Source of the DNA: CAWJFJ01 sp963800065 | Lineage (GTDB): Bacteria > Actinomycetota > Acidimicrobiia > Acidimicrobiales > UBA8190 | Direction of reading: 5' to 3' | DNA: 64,000 nt | NCBI GenBank assembly: GCA_963800065.1 | Contig: CAWCZO010000001.1 | Coordinates: 10,525-74,524 of the forward strand | In this document: in pieces, positions 1 through 8,484 of the stretch | Position numbering within the stretch: the first letter of the stretch is position 1 | How the letters are laid out: every line of letters starts with the position of its first letter | Program-made: the position numbers and the translations under genes | Notes under the pieces: generated by a model | What the model was told of the DNA's origin: nothing | Seen by the model: the letters and a program-made list of their open reading frames with translations, nothing else | Database searches by the model: none

Positions 1-948
1 CCCCCCACCCTCCACCTGGCCCTCGAACGCGCCGTCGAGCTCCGCTACGGCGAGAACCCCCACCAGCGCGGTGCCCGCTACCGGGCCACGGGGGACCCGA
101 CGTGGTGGGACGGGGTGGTCCAGCGAGGCGGGACGGCGCTGTCCTATCTCAATCTGTTCGACGCCGACGCCGCCTGGCGGCTCGTCCACGAGCTGCTCTC
201 CCCCGGCGCCGCCGCCGTGGCCATCATCAAGCACGCCAACCCCTGCGGGGCGGCGGTGACCGGGGACCTGGCCACCGCCTACGCCATGGCCCTGGAGTGT
301 GATCCGGTGTCGGCCTTCGGTGGCGTGGTGGCGCTGGGCGGGCCCTGCACGGAAGCGGTGGCCCGGGTGGTGGCCGACGGGCCCCAGGCCGACGTGATCG
401 TGGCCCCCGGCTTCGAGCCGGCCGCCGTCGAGATCCTGGTGGCCCGGCGCAAGGCGACGCGACTGCTCGAGGCCCCGCCGTACGCCGGGGCGGCGCTCGA
501 GATACGGAGCCTGGGCGGGGGCTATCTGGTGCAGGACGCCGACCGTTTCGAGACGGCCCGGTCGGAGTGGCAGGTGGCCACCAAGGCCGTCCCCACCGCC
601 GAGCAGTGGCGCGACGTCGAGATGGCGTGGCGGGTGTGCGCCCGGACGTCCTCCAACGCCATCGTCATCGTCAACGCCGGCCAGGCCGTGGGGATCGGGG
701 CCGGGCAGCAGAGCCGGGTGGAGGCGGCCGAGATCGCCGTGCGCAAGGCGGGGGGCCGGGTGGCGGGGGCGGCGGCGGCCAGCGACGCCTTCTTCCCCTT
801 CCGCGACGGGCTCGACGTTCTCGCCTCGGCCGGGGTGGCGGTGGTGGTCCAGCCGGGCGGGTCGGTGCGCGACCCCGAGGTGATCGCCGCCGCCGACGAG
901 CAGGGGACGGCCGTCGTGCTCACCTCCGAGCGGCACTTCCGGCACTGA
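1..948 (+). CDS. purH: Bifunctional purine biosynthesis protein PurH, C-terminal part (partial)
   Basis: The reading frame is open from the first base, so the start lies upstream; 315 residues are visible. This is the AICAR transformylase part of PurH, which formylates AICAR with 10-formyl-tetrahydrofolate and, with the missing IMP cyclohydrolase domain, finishes IMP synthesis in the cytosol. Visible family motifs are LRYGENPHQ near the left edge, the IKHANPCGA segment with the Lys-His pair used in catalysis, GIGAGQQSR, and FFPFRDGLD near the C-terminus. The next gene, folD, starts 11 bases downstream and supplies the one-carbon donor, so the two are probably one transcript. The family assignment is secure; only the N-terminus is missing. 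Confidence 0.95.
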   Translation, partial: PPTLHLALERAVELRYGENPHQRGARYRATGDPTWWDGVVQRGGTALSYLNLFDADAAWRLVHELLSPGAAAVAIIKHANPCGAAVTGDLATAYAMALECDPVSAFGGVVALGGPCTEAVARVVADGPQADVIVAPGFEPAAVEILVARRKATRLLEAPPYAGAALEIRSLGGGYLVQDADRFETARSEWQVATKAVPTAEQWRDVEMAWRVCARTSSNAIVIVNAGQAVGIGAGQQSRVEAAEIAVRKAGGRVAGAAAASDAFFPFRDGLDVLASAGVAVVVQPGGSVRDPEVIAAADEQGTAVVLTSERHFRH

Positions 949-959
949 GAGGGCAGGCG

Positions 960-1826
960 ATGACCGCCCAGATCCTGAACGGCGAGGCCGTGGCCGCCCG
1001 CATCCGGGCCGAGGTGGCCGACGCCGTGGCCGAGCTGGCCCACGCCGGGATCCACCCCGGTCTCGGGACCATCCTGGTGGGCGACGACCCGGCCAGCGCC
1101 CGCTACGTGGCCATGAAGCACGAGGACTGCGCCGAGGTCGGGATCGTCTCGGTGCACGAGCACCTCCCCGCCGGCGTCGGACAGGACGAGCTCGAAGCGG
1201 TCATCGCCCGCTTCAACGCCGATCCCAAGGTCCATGCCTACCTGGTCCAGATCCCCCTGCCCGCCGGGCTCGACGAGGAGGCGGCCCTCCTCGCCGTCGA
1301 CCCGGCCAAGGATGTCGACGGTCTGCACCCGCAGAATCTGGGGCGCCTCGTCATGGGCACGCCCGGTCCCCTGCCGTGCACGCCGGCCGGCATCGTCGAG
1401 CTCCTGGCCGCCTACGACGTCCCCGTCGAGGGTCGCCACGTGGTGGTGATCGGGCGGGGACTGACCATCGGCCGTCCCCTGGCCCTCCTGCTGGCGCTCA
1501 AACGGCCGCACTGCAACGCGGCGGTCACCGTCGTCCACACCGCCGTGGCCGACCTGGCCGGCCTGGTGCGGACGGGGGACGTTGTGGTGGCGGCGGCCGG
1601 GTCGGCGGGGCTGGTGACCCCCGAGATGGTGAAGCCCGGGGCCGCCGTGGTCGGCGCGGGGACGTCGTGGCGGGGTCGGACGCTTCTGTCCGACGTGGAC
1701 GAGGCCGTGGCCGAGGTGGCGGGCTGGATCACCCCCCGGATCGGTGGGGTGGGGCCCATGACCAGGGCCATGCTGCTGCGCAACACCGTGCGGGCGGCCT
1801 CGCGCCGAGGGGTGCCCGGGGCGTAG
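960..1826 (+). CDS. folD: Methylenetetrahydrofolate dehydrogenase/cyclohydrolase FolD (copy 1)
   Basis: A 288-residue FolD, the usual length, which interconverts 5,10-methylene-, methenyl- and 10-formyl-tetrahydrofolate. The ATG at 960 follows purH closely. Visible features are the catalytic lysine in YVAMKHEDC (near residue 55), VQIPLPAG and KDVDGLHP in the folate site, the nucleotide-binding loop GRGLTIGRP (normally GRSxxVGxP), and GGVGPMTRAML near the end. The purH-folD-metF order groups purine formylation, folate interconversion and methyl-group supply. A second, diverged FolD lies at 33,252-34,142. This copy is the one in a housekeeping context and looks like the canonical bifunctional enzyme. 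Confidence 0.95.
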   Translation: MTAQILNGEAVAARIRAEVADAVAELAHAGIHPGLGTILVGDDPASARYVAMKHEDCAEVGIVSVHEHLPAGVGQDELEAVIARFNADPKVHAYLVQIPLPAGLDEEAALLAVDPAKDVDGLHPQNLGRLVMGTPGPLPCTPAGIVELLAAYDVPVEGRHVVVIGRGLTIGRPLALLLALKRPHCNAAVTVVHTAVADLAGLVRTGDVVVAAAGSAGLVTPEMVKPGAAVVGAGTSWRGRTLLSDVDEAVAEVAGWITPRIGGVGPMTRAMLLRNTVRAASRRGVPGA

Positions 1827-1841
1827 GGGCCGACCCGCCGG

Positions 1842-1847
1842 TAGGCT
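1842..1847 (+). promoter_or_regulatory. Putative -10 hexamer TAGGCT for metF
   Basis: TAGGCT ends 9 bases before the metF ATG, so transcription would begin at or almost at the start codon. No Shine-Dalgarno sequence is present. One of a recurring set in this window. Confidence 0.5.
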
Positions 1848-1856
1848 GGTGGGCCC

Positions 1857-2732
1857 ATGGCGTGGATCTCGGACATGCTGGCCAGGGGCCGGACCTACTC
1901 CTTCGAATTCTTCCCGCCCAAGAACGACACCGAGCAGGCCACGTTGGTACGGACCCTGCGGGAGCTCGAGCCACTCCAGCCCTCGTTCGTGTCGGTGACC
2001 TACCGCGGCGGGCGCCAGTCGCGCCAACGGACCCACGACCTGGTGGCGGGGATGCTGAGGACGACGTCGCTCACCCCCATGGCCCACCTCATCTGTGTCG
2101 AGCATTCCCGTCTCGAGCTGGCCGAGGTCCTGGTGGCCTTCCGGCGGGCGGGGGTGGAGAACCTCCTGGCCCTCGGCGGCGATCCTCCGACCGACACCGA
2201 CGCCGTCGGGGGCGAGCTCCTCCACGCCGACGAGCTGGTCGAGCTGGCCCGGGCCATCGGCGGCTTCTCGGTGGGGGTGGCCGCCCACCCGGCCGGACAC
2301 CCCTCCTCGCCGGACATGGAGACCGACCGGGACATGCTGGCGGCCAAGCTCCGCCGGGCCGACTTCGCCATCACCCAGTTCTTCTTCGAGGTCGACGAGT
2401 ACCTCCGCCTGGTCGACGATCTGGCCCAGAGGGGGGTGACGAAGCCGGTCCTCCCCGGGATCATGCCGGTGACCTCCCTCTCGTCGGTGCCACGGATGGC
2501 CCAGATGGGTGCGGCCGTTCCCCCGTGGGCCGTCGAGCGGCTGGAAGCGGCGGCCGTCCTGGGCGGCGACGACGCCGTCCGCCGGGCCGGCATCGAACTG
2601 GCCACCGAGCTGTGCGCCACGCTGCTGGCCGAGGGGGCACCGGGGCTGCACTTCTACACCCTCAACCGATCCAGCGCGACCCGCGAGATCCACGCCGCGC
2701 TCGGACTGACGGGGATGGTGGGCACGGGGTAG
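1857..2732 (+). CDS. metF: 5,10-methylenetetrahydrofolate reductase
   Basis: A 291-residue flavoprotein that reduces 5,10-methylene-tetrahydrofolate to 5-methyl-tetrahydrofolate, the methyl donor for methionine synthesis. The N-terminal SFEFFPPK carries the conserved catalytic glutamate, and LLALGGDPP and the TQFFFEVDEY strand are typical of the TIM-barrel family. The usual SVTYGAGGSTRDRT segment reads SVTYRGGRQSRQRT here, a noticeable variation near the flavin site. ATG 1857 is preceded by a TAGGCT -10 hexamer and no ribosome-binding site, which favours a leaderless message. The gene follows folD on the same strand. Family membership is clear; NADH or NADPH preference cannot be read from the sequence. 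Confidence 0.92.
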   Translation: MAWISDMLARGRTYSFEFFPPKNDTEQATLVRTLRELEPLQPSFVSVTYRGGRQSRQRTHDLVAGMLRTTSLTPMAHLICVEHSRLELAEVLVAFRRAGVENLLALGGDPPTDTDAVGGELLHADELVELARAIGGFSVGVAAHPAGHPSSPDMETDRDMLAAKLRRADFAITQFFFEVDEYLRLVDDLAQRGVTKPVLPGIMPVTSLSSVPRMAQMGAAVPPWAVERLEAAAVLGGDDAVRRAGIELATELCATLLAEGAPGLHFYTLNRSSATREIHAALGLTGMVGTG

Positions 2733-2774
2733 CGGGAGGCGCCACCGGTGTGGTGGGTCGCCGGTCTTTGCCCT

Positions 2775-2780
2775 TAGGCT
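2775..2780 (+). promoter_or_regulatory. Putative -10 hexamer TAGGCT for icd
   Basis: TAGGCT followed by 7 bases and the icd ATG at 2788. The spacing places the transcription start at the A of ATG, which suggests a leaderless mRNA. Confidence 0.55.
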
Positions 2781-2787
2781 CGCCGTC

Positions 2788-3983
2788 ATGGCAGAACGCA
2801 TCACCTTGGGCGACGACGGGGTCCTCGTCGTCCCCGACGAACCGATCATCCCCTTCATCGAGGGAGACGGCACCGGGATCGACATCTGGCCGGCGTCGCG
2901 TCTCGTCTTCGACGCCGCCGCCGCCAGGCACGGGCGATCCATCGCCTGGAAGGAAGTGCTGGCCGGGGGGAAGGCCTTCAAGGAGACCGGCGAGTGGCTG
3001 CCGGAGGCGACCGTGACCGCCTTCCGGGACCATCTCATCGGGATCAAGGGACCACTGACCACGCCCATCGGCGGGGGGATCCGTTCCCTCAACGTGGCCC
3101 TGCGCCAGATCCTCGACCTCTACGTCTGCCTCCGTCCGGTCCGGTGGTTCACCGGGGTCCCCTCTCCGGTGCTCCATCCCGAGAAGGTGGACATGGTCAT
3201 CTTCCGGGAGAACACCGAGGATGTCTACGCCGGCCTGGAGGTGGAGGCCGGGTCCCCCGAGGCGGGGCGCCTGGCCTCGTTCCTGCGCGACGAGATGGGG
3301 TGGGAGATCCGTCCCGATTCGGGCATCGGGATCAAGCCCATGTCGGAGTCGGGGTGCAAGCGCCTGGTGCGCGCCGCTCTGGTCTACGCGCTCAAGCACG
3401 GACGCCGCAGCGTCACCCTCGTCCACAAGGGGAACATCCAGAAATTCACCGAGGGGGCCTTCCGCAATTGGGGCTACGAGCTGGTGCGGGAGGAGTTCTC
3501 CGATCGGGCCGTGGGCTGGGACGACTGCGACGGGAAGCCGGGCGACAAGCTTCTGGTGAAGGACACCATCGCCGACATAACCCTCCAGCAGGTCCTGACC
3601 CGACCCGACGAGTTCGATGTCATCGCCACCACCAACCTGAACGGCGACTACCTGTCGGACGCCCTGGCCGCCCAGGTCGGCGGGATCGGGATCGCCCCGG
3701 GGGGAACATCAACTACGTCACCGGCCACGGTGTCTTCGAGGCGACGCACGGGACGGCCCCCAAGTACGCCGGGCTCGACAAGGTCAACCCCGGGAGCGTC
3801 ATCCTCTCGGGGACGATGATGTTCGAACACCTGGGGTGGACCGACGTGGCCACCGACATCGTCCGGGCCCTCGAGGCCACCATCGCCGACAAGATCGTGA
3901 CCTACGACTTCGCCCGGCTGATGGACGGTGCCCACGAGGTGAAGACCTCGGAGTTCGCCGCCGCCATCGTCGAGCGCCTCTAG
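2788..3983 (+). CDS. icd: NADP-type isocitrate dehydrogenase, interrupted by an apparent -1 frameshift
   Basis: Isocitrate dehydrogenase of the TCA cycle (isocitrate to 2-oxoglutarate and CO2). The first frame encodes IPFIEGDGTGID, the substrate-loop serine region IRSLNVALRQ, FRENTEDVYAG and GDYLSDALAAQVGG. At a run of six G (3699-3704) the homology moves to the -1 frame, which continues through HGVFEATHGTAPKYAG to the TAG at 3983. The Lys-Tyr in APKYAG is the NADP-type signature. Joined, the protein is about 398 residues and colinear with E. coli Icd (416). The break leaves an exact one-base deficit in a G-tract. The likeliest explanations are a sequencing or assembly error or a recent mutation. 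Both halves are well conserved, so the gene is probably functional. Confidence 0.9.
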
Positions 3984-4022
3984 CGCCCGCGGACGGTCTG
4001 GCCCGCCGTCGGGGGGCGACGG

Positions 4023-4028
4023 TAGCCT
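4023..4028 (+). promoter_or_regulatory. Putative -10 hexamer TAGCCT for mdh
   Basis: TAGCCT followed by 7 bases and the mdh ATG at 4036, with no Shine-Dalgarno sequence. Same architecture as at icd. Confidence 0.5.
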
Positions 4029-4035
4029 CGGCCCC

Positions 4036-5034
4036 ATGGCCCAGGCGAAGACCCCCGTCCACGTCACCGTCACCGGCGCCGCCGGTCAGATCGGTTACTC
4101 CCTGCTCTTCCGGATCGCCTCGGGCCAGCTCCTCGGGCCCGACCAACCGGTCGTCCTCCGGCTTCTCGAGATCGAGCCCGCCATGGGATCGCTGCACGGC
4201 GTGGTGATGGAGTTGGACGACTGCGCCTTCCCCCTGTTGGTCGGGATCGAGCCCACCTCCGATCTGAAGACGGCCTTCGACGGCACCTCGTGGGCCCTCC
4301 TCGTCGGTTCGATCCCCCGGAAGGCGGGGATGGAGCGCAACGACCTCCTCACCGTCAACGGGGGGATCTTCGGACCGCAGGGCGAGGCCATCGGGGCCCA
4401 CGCCTCGTCCGACATCCGGGTGCTGGTGGTGGGGAACCCCTGCAACACCAACTGCCTGATCGCCCGGGCCCACGCGCCGGACGTCCCCGACGAGCGCTGG
4501 TTCGCCATGACGCGGCTCGATCAGAACCGGGCCGTCAGCCAGCTGGCCCACAAGGCGGGGGTTCCGGTGTCGTCGGTCACCAATGTGGCCATCTGGGGGA
4601 ACCATTCGTCGACGCAGTTCCCCGACTTCGAGAACGCCCGGATCGACGGTCGGGCCGTCCCCGAGGTGATCGACCAAGGGTGGCTCCGGGGAGACTTCAT
4701 CACCACCGTCCAACAGCGCGGCGCCCGGATCATCGAGGCCCGCGGCGCTTCCTCGGCGGCGTCGGCCGCCAATGCCGTGGTCGATTCGGTGCGGAGCATC
4801 GTGACACCGACGGCCGACGGTGACTGCGTCTCCCTGGCCGTCGTCTCGCACGGCCAGTACGGCACGCCCGAGGGTCTCGTCTTCGGTTTCCCCGTCCGCA
4901 GCGACGGTGCCGGCTGGCAGGTCGTGGCCGGGCTCGACCACAGCGCCTTCGCCGACGAGCGGATCCGGTTGACCACCGAGGAGCTCGAGTCCGAGCGCGC
5001 CGCCGTCTCCGATCTGCTCCTCGGACCGGTCTGA
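4036..5034 (+). CDS. mdh: Malate dehydrogenase
   Basis: A 332-residue NAD-dependent malate dehydrogenase (malate to oxaloacetate) of the group that includes plant cytosolic and many actinobacterial enzymes. It begins with the Rossmann motif TGAAGQIGY, then GNPCNTNC, TRLDQNRA, and IWGNHSSTQ containing the catalytic histidine (near residue 190). It lies 52 bases after icd on the same strand, with its own TAGCCT hexamer, so the two TCA genes may be separately initiated. Length and motifs are complete and nothing is unusual. Confidence 0.95.
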   Translation: MAQAKTPVHVTVTGAAGQIGYSLLFRIASGQLLGPDQPVVLRLLEIEPAMGSLHGVVMELDDCAFPLLVGIEPTSDLKTAFDGTSWALLVGSIPRKAGMERNDLLTVNGGIFGPQGEAIGAHASSDIRVLVVGNPCNTNCLIARAHAPDVPDERWFAMTRLDQNRAVSQLAHKAGVPVSSVTNVAIWGNHSSTQFPDFENARIDGRAVPEVIDQGWLRGDFITTVQQRGARIIEARGASSAASAANAVVDSVRSIVTPTADGDCVSLAVVSHGQYGTPEGLVFGFPVRSDGAGWQVVAGLDHSAFADERIRLTTEELESERAAVSDLLLGPV

Positions 5035-5081
5035 GGCGACTGGGGGAGATCGTCAGGGCCGCCTGCGGCGGCCGTGCCCGC

Positions 5082-5300
5082 TCAGACGACGGCGGGTTCG
5101 GGGATGTCGATACCCCGGCGTTGGAGGAAAGCCAGCTTCCGTGACAGGGCGCTGCGCCAGGCGGCGAGGTCCGCTTCGAAGTGGACGCGGTCGCCCTCTT
5201 CGTACGCGTGCTCCAATTCGTCGAAGGCGGCGTCCTCGGCATCGAGAAGCTCGCGGTATCGACGAAGGGCCTGATCGTCGAGCACACCGGGCACGGTCAT
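5082..5300 (-). CDS. Small conserved-looking acidic protein, unknown function
   Basis: A 72-residue protein, mainly predicted helix, rich in Glu, Asp, Ala and Arg, with paired charged heptads that could form a coiled coil. No signal peptide, membrane segment or cysteine is present. The ATG at 5300 has a strong Shine-Dalgarno sequence (GGGAGGT, 3 bases upstream), unlike most genes here, and this supports it being real. It lies 75 bases downstream of the SCP2-like gene on the same strand and is convergent with mdh. I do not recognise a family. Confidence 0.6.
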   Translation of the reverse strand: MTVPGVLDDQALRRYRELLDAEDAAFDELEHAYEEGDRVHFEADLAAWRSALSRKLAFLQRRGIDIPEPAVV

Positions 5301-5375
5301 GGGACCTCCCTCTTCCGGCGTCCCGCGTCGGACGCCTCCTCGTCCGCTCAGTTTACTCCCGCCCCCTCGGACGTG

Positions 5376-5795
5376 TCAGGGGCCGGCTGGGGCGTCGGTC
5401 TCGGCCCACAGGCCGGCCAGATGGGGCTGGAGTGTCTCCAGAGACTCCCCGGTGGCCCGCAACACCGGGAGATCGCCGCGGATCTGGGCCCGGCCCGCCG
5501 CCAGGGCCGCCGCCGGTGCCCAGGCGCCGGTCATGAAGGCAGCGGCCTCCTCCCGGCCCACGCGCACCGTGACGGCGGCGTCGGGGGTGGCGCCGGCGGT
5601 CATCACCATGCGCCCCTGGCGGACGCCCAGTGTCACCGACACGGTGTCACCTGTTTCGTCCACGACGACGAGAGAGGTGGCGAACTCGCCGTCGCGGACC
5701 GAGAGGGCGGCGCCGTCCGGCGGCACCGGCAGGTCGACGAGGGCGGCGGCCTCGTCGAAGGCGGCGATCCATCCGGGGCCGAGGAGGCGGAGCAC
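5376..5795 (-). CDS. SCP-2 sterol-transfer-family-like protein
   Basis: A 139-residue protein with a GTG start. The pattern of alternating strands around VSVTLGVRQGRMVMTAGATPDAAVTVRVG, followed by an Ala-rich segment with GRAQIRGDLPVL, resembles the SCP2 lipid-binding fold found in many actinobacterial single-domain proteins. The GRAxIxGD segment is the best family marker. The gene starts 21 bases after the sdhB stop, so it is probably the fourth cistron of the sdh operon. A lipid or hydrophobic-ligand carrier is likely, but the ligand cannot be inferred. Confidence 0.6.
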   Translation of the reverse strand: MLRLLGPGWIAAFDEAAALVDLPVPPDGAALSVRDGEFATSLVVVDETGDTVSVTLGVRQGRMVMTAGATPDAAVTVRVGREEAAAFMTGAWAPAAALAAGRAQIRGDLPVLRATGESLETLQPHLAGLWAETDAPAGP

Positions 5796-5816
5796 GTCGA
5801 ACGACGGCCCCGCCGC

Positions 5817-6671
5817 TCAGGAGGAGGCGGTGACGCCGGGCGTGGCGGTGGCGCTGGGCCCGTCGGCCGACGTGGGGGCCGCCACCGCCGGGGCATCGGC
5901 AGCGGCGGCGGCGGCGGAGCGCTTCGTCCGCCGCAGGATCTTCCGGCCCAGCCAGGCCACCGGGTCGTAGGAGGCGTCGACCACGCGCTCCTTCAACGGG
6001 ATGATGGCGTTGTCGGTGATCCTGATGTGTTCGGGGCAGACCTCCGTGCAGCACTTGGTGATGTTGCACATGCCCAGTCCCATCCGTTGGCGGAGCAGCT
6101 CGCGCCGGTCGTTGATGTCCAGCGGATGGGATTCGAGCTCCATGTAGCGGATGAACATCCGGGGGCCGGCGAAGTGCTCCTTGTTCTCTTCGTGGTCCCG
6201 GATCACGTGGCAGACGTCCTGACACATGAAGCATTCGATGCACTTGCGGAATTCCTGACCCCGGGTCACGTCCACCTGCATCATGCGGAACGTCCCGTCG
6301 GGTGCGTCGGGGGCCCGGGGGGCCAGGGGCGGGACCTGGCGGGCCATCGTGTAGTTGAACGAGACGTCGGTGACCAGATCCCTGATGATGGGGAAGGTCC
6401 GCATGGGGGCCACCACGATCGGTTCGCCCTCGGGGAGCTCGTCCACCCGGGTCATGCACATCAGGTGGGGCCGACCGTTGATCTCGGCCGAGCACGAGCC
6501 GCACTTGCCCGCCTTGCAATTCCAACGGCAGGCCAGGTCGGGGGCGGGTCCGGCCTGGATCCGGTGGAGGACGTCGAGGACGACCTCCCCTTCGACCGAC
6601 GGCATGACGTAGTCGGTGAAGGCGCCACCACTGCGGTCGCCCCGCCACACCGTCATCGTCAGGTCGGCCAT
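5817..6671 (-). CDS. sdhB: Succinate dehydrogenase/fumarate reductase iron-sulfur subunit
   Basis: A 284-residue iron-sulfur subunit of respiratory complex II. The N-terminal ferredoxin domain carries the [2Fe-2S] motif CRWNCKAGKCGSC with a fourth cysteine in HLMCMT. The C-terminal domain has CIECFMCQDVC and MCNITKCCTEVCPEH for the [4Fe-4S] and [3Fe-4S] clusters. The last 40 or so residues are an Ala/Pro/Thr-rich tail beyond the family's usual end. The ATG overlaps the sdhA stop (TGATG), so translation is coupled. The gene order membrane-flavoprotein-FeS matches mycobacterial Sdh1 (Rv0249c-Rv0247c, from memory). Confidence 0.93.
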   Translation of the reverse strand: MADLTMTVWRGDRSGGAFTDYVMPSVEGEVVLDVLHRIQAGPAPDLACRWNCKAGKCGSCSAEINGRPHLMCMTRVDELPEGEPIVVAPMRTFPIIRDLVTDVSFNYTMARQVPPLAPRAPDAPDGTFRMMQVDVTRGQEFRKCIECFMCQDVCHVIRDHEENKEHFAGPRMFIRYMELESHPLDINDRRELLRQRMGLGMCNITKCCTEVCPEHIRITDNAIIPLKERVVDASYDPVAWLGRKILRRTKRSAAAAAADAPAVAAPTSADGPSATATPGVTASS

Positions 6672-8476
6672 CAGTGGGTGTCCTCCTCGAACAGGGCGCG
6701 GAGCTCCGCCGGCATCTGGGGAATGGGTTCGGGATCGAGCGTGAACTCGCCGTCGGGTCGGACACGTTGGACGAGGTTGAGCGCCCCGAATTCGGGATCG
6801 GGCAACGGGTAGTCGTCGCGGGTGTGCCCGCCCCGGCTCTCGCGTCGGGCGATGGCTCCTTTGGTGGTCAAGCGGGACACGGTGAGCATGGCCGGCAGGT
6901 CGGTGGCCAGGTTCCAGCCGGGGTTGTAGGTCCGGGGGCCGGACACCGCCATGGCCGTGCAGCGCTCGTCGAGCTTGTCCAGCTCCTCCAGGGCCGTGGC
7001 CAGCTCCGATTCGGTCCGGATGATCCCTACCAGCTGCTGCATGGTCTCCTGGAGATCGTGCTGGATGTCGTAGGGGCTCTCCCCGTCGGTGCGCTCCAGC
7101 GGTGCCGTCGCCTCGGCGAACACCTCTTCCACCTCGGCACTGGAGACGGTGGGGGATCCGGCCCGTCCCTCGGCGAAGTCCGCCGCCGCCATCCCCGCCC
7201 GTCGGCCGAAGACGAGGAGGTCCGACAGCGAATTCCCGCCGAGCCGGTTGGCGCCGTGCATCCCGCCGCTCACCTCACCCACGGCGAAGAGCCCGGGGAC
7301 CGTCGTCGCCTCGGTGTCGGCGTCGACCCTGATCCCCCCCATGGCGTAGTGGCAGGTGGGACCGACCTCCATGGGCACGGCGGTGATGTCGACGCCGGCC
7401 AGCTCCTTGAACTGGTGGTACATGGAGGGCAGGCGGCGACGGATGTACTCGGGGCTCCGGCGCGAGGCGATGTCGAGGAACACCCCGCCGTGCGGGCTGC
7501 CCCGGCCCCCCTTCACCTCGGAGTTGATCGAGCGGGCCACCTCGTCACGGGGCAGCAGCTCCGGAGGCCGCCGGTTGTTGATGTGGTCGTCGTACCAGCG
7601 GTCGCCCTCCTCCTCGGAGTCCGCCGTCTCGGCGGCGAACATGGGGGGGATGTAGTCGAACATGAACCGCTTGCCCTCGGAGTTCCGCAGCACCCCACCG
7701 TCGCCGCGGACCCCTTCGGTGACGAGGATCCCGCGGACCGAGAGGGGCCACACCATCCCGGTCGGGTGGAACTGGACGAACTCCATGTCGATCATGTCGG
7801 CGCCCGCCCACGCCGCCATGGCGTGCCCGTCCCCGGTGGATTCCCACGAGTTCGACGTGTACTGCCACGACTTGCCGATGCTCCCGGTGGCCAGGACGAA
7901 GGCCTTGGCCGTGAAGACGACGAACTCGCCGCTGGGCCGCCAGTAGCCCACGGCCGCACCGACCCGACCGTCGGCGTCCTTCAGGAGGCGGAGCACCTTG
8001 CACTCCATGAAGACCTCGATGCCGATGGCCACGGCCCGCTGCTGGAGAGTGCGGATGAGCTCGAGCCCGGTCCTGTCTCCCACGTGGGCCAACCGGGCGT
8101 ACCGGTGCCCGCCGAAGTCGCGCTGGAGGATGCGCCCGTCCGCCGTCCGGTCGAACAACGCCCCCCACCGTTCGAGTTCGTAGATCCGGTCGGGAGCCTC
8201 CTGGGCGTGGAGCTGGGCCATGCGCCAGTTGTTGAGCATCTTGCCGCCGCGCATGGTGTCGCGGAAATGGACCTGCCAGTTGTCCTCGGGCCAGACGTTG
8301 CCCATGGCCGCCGCCGCCCCACCTTCGGCCATCACGGTATGGGCCTTGCCCAGCAGGGACTTGCAGACGAGGGCGGTCCGCAGTCCCCGCTCCTTGGCCT
8401 CGATGGCGGCCCGCAGGCCGGCACCGCCGGCGCCGATGACGATGACGTCGAAGTCGTGGGACTCGTGGTCGGGCAT
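6671..8476 (-). CDS. sdhA: Succinate dehydrogenase/fumarate reductase flavoprotein subunit
   Basis: A 601-residue FAD-binding catalytic subunit of complex II. It opens with DVIVIGAGGAGLRAA (FAD Rossmann motif) and SLLGKAHTVMAEGG, the region of the covalent-flavin histidine. The substrate site is seen in QFHPTGM and MGGIRVD, and GLFAVGEVSGGMHGANRLGGNS closes the FAD site. The start is set at ATG 8476, 8 bases after the sdhC stop; the frame stays open further upstream but only opposite sdhC. Together with sdhC and sdhB this forms a complete three-subunit enzyme. Direction (succinate oxidation or fumarate reduction) cannot be decided from sequence alone. Confidence 0.94.
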   Translation of the reverse strand: MPDHESHDFDVIVIGAGGAGLRAAIEAKERGLRTALVCKSLLGKAHTVMAEGGAAAAMGNVWPEDNWQVHFRDTMRGGKMLNNWRMAQLHAQEAPDRIYELERWGALFDRTADGRILQRDFGGHRYARLAHVGDRTGLELIRTLQQRAVAIGIEVFMECKVLRLLKDADGRVGAAVGYWRPSGEFVVFTAKAFVLATGSIGKSWQYTSNSWESTGDGHAMAAWAGADMIDMEFVQFHPTGMVWPLSVRGILVTEGVRGDGGVLRNSEGKRFMFDYIPPMFAAETADSEEEGDRWYDDHINNRRPPELLPRDEVARSINSEVKGGRGSPHGGVFLDIASRRSPEYIRRRLPSMYHQFKELAGVDITAVPMEVGPTCHYAMGGIRVDADTEATTVPGLFAVGEVSGGMHGANRLGGNSLSDLLVFGRRAGMAAADFAEGRAGSPTVSSAEVEEVFAEATAPLERTDGESPYDIQHDLQETMQQLVGIIRTESELATALEELDKLDERCTAMAVSGPRTYNPGWNLATDLPAMLTVSRLTTKGAIARRESRGGHTRDDYPLPDPEFGALNLVQRVRPDGEFTLDPEPIPQMPAELRALFEEDTH

Positions 8477-8484
8477 CGTCGGCC

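Noticed and set aside
522..3092. Very long open frame on the minus strand opposite purH, folD, metF and icd
   Set aside because: Composition is low-complexity Arg/Gly/Pro/His, typical of an antisense frame in GC-rich DNA, and all four opposite genes have clear families.
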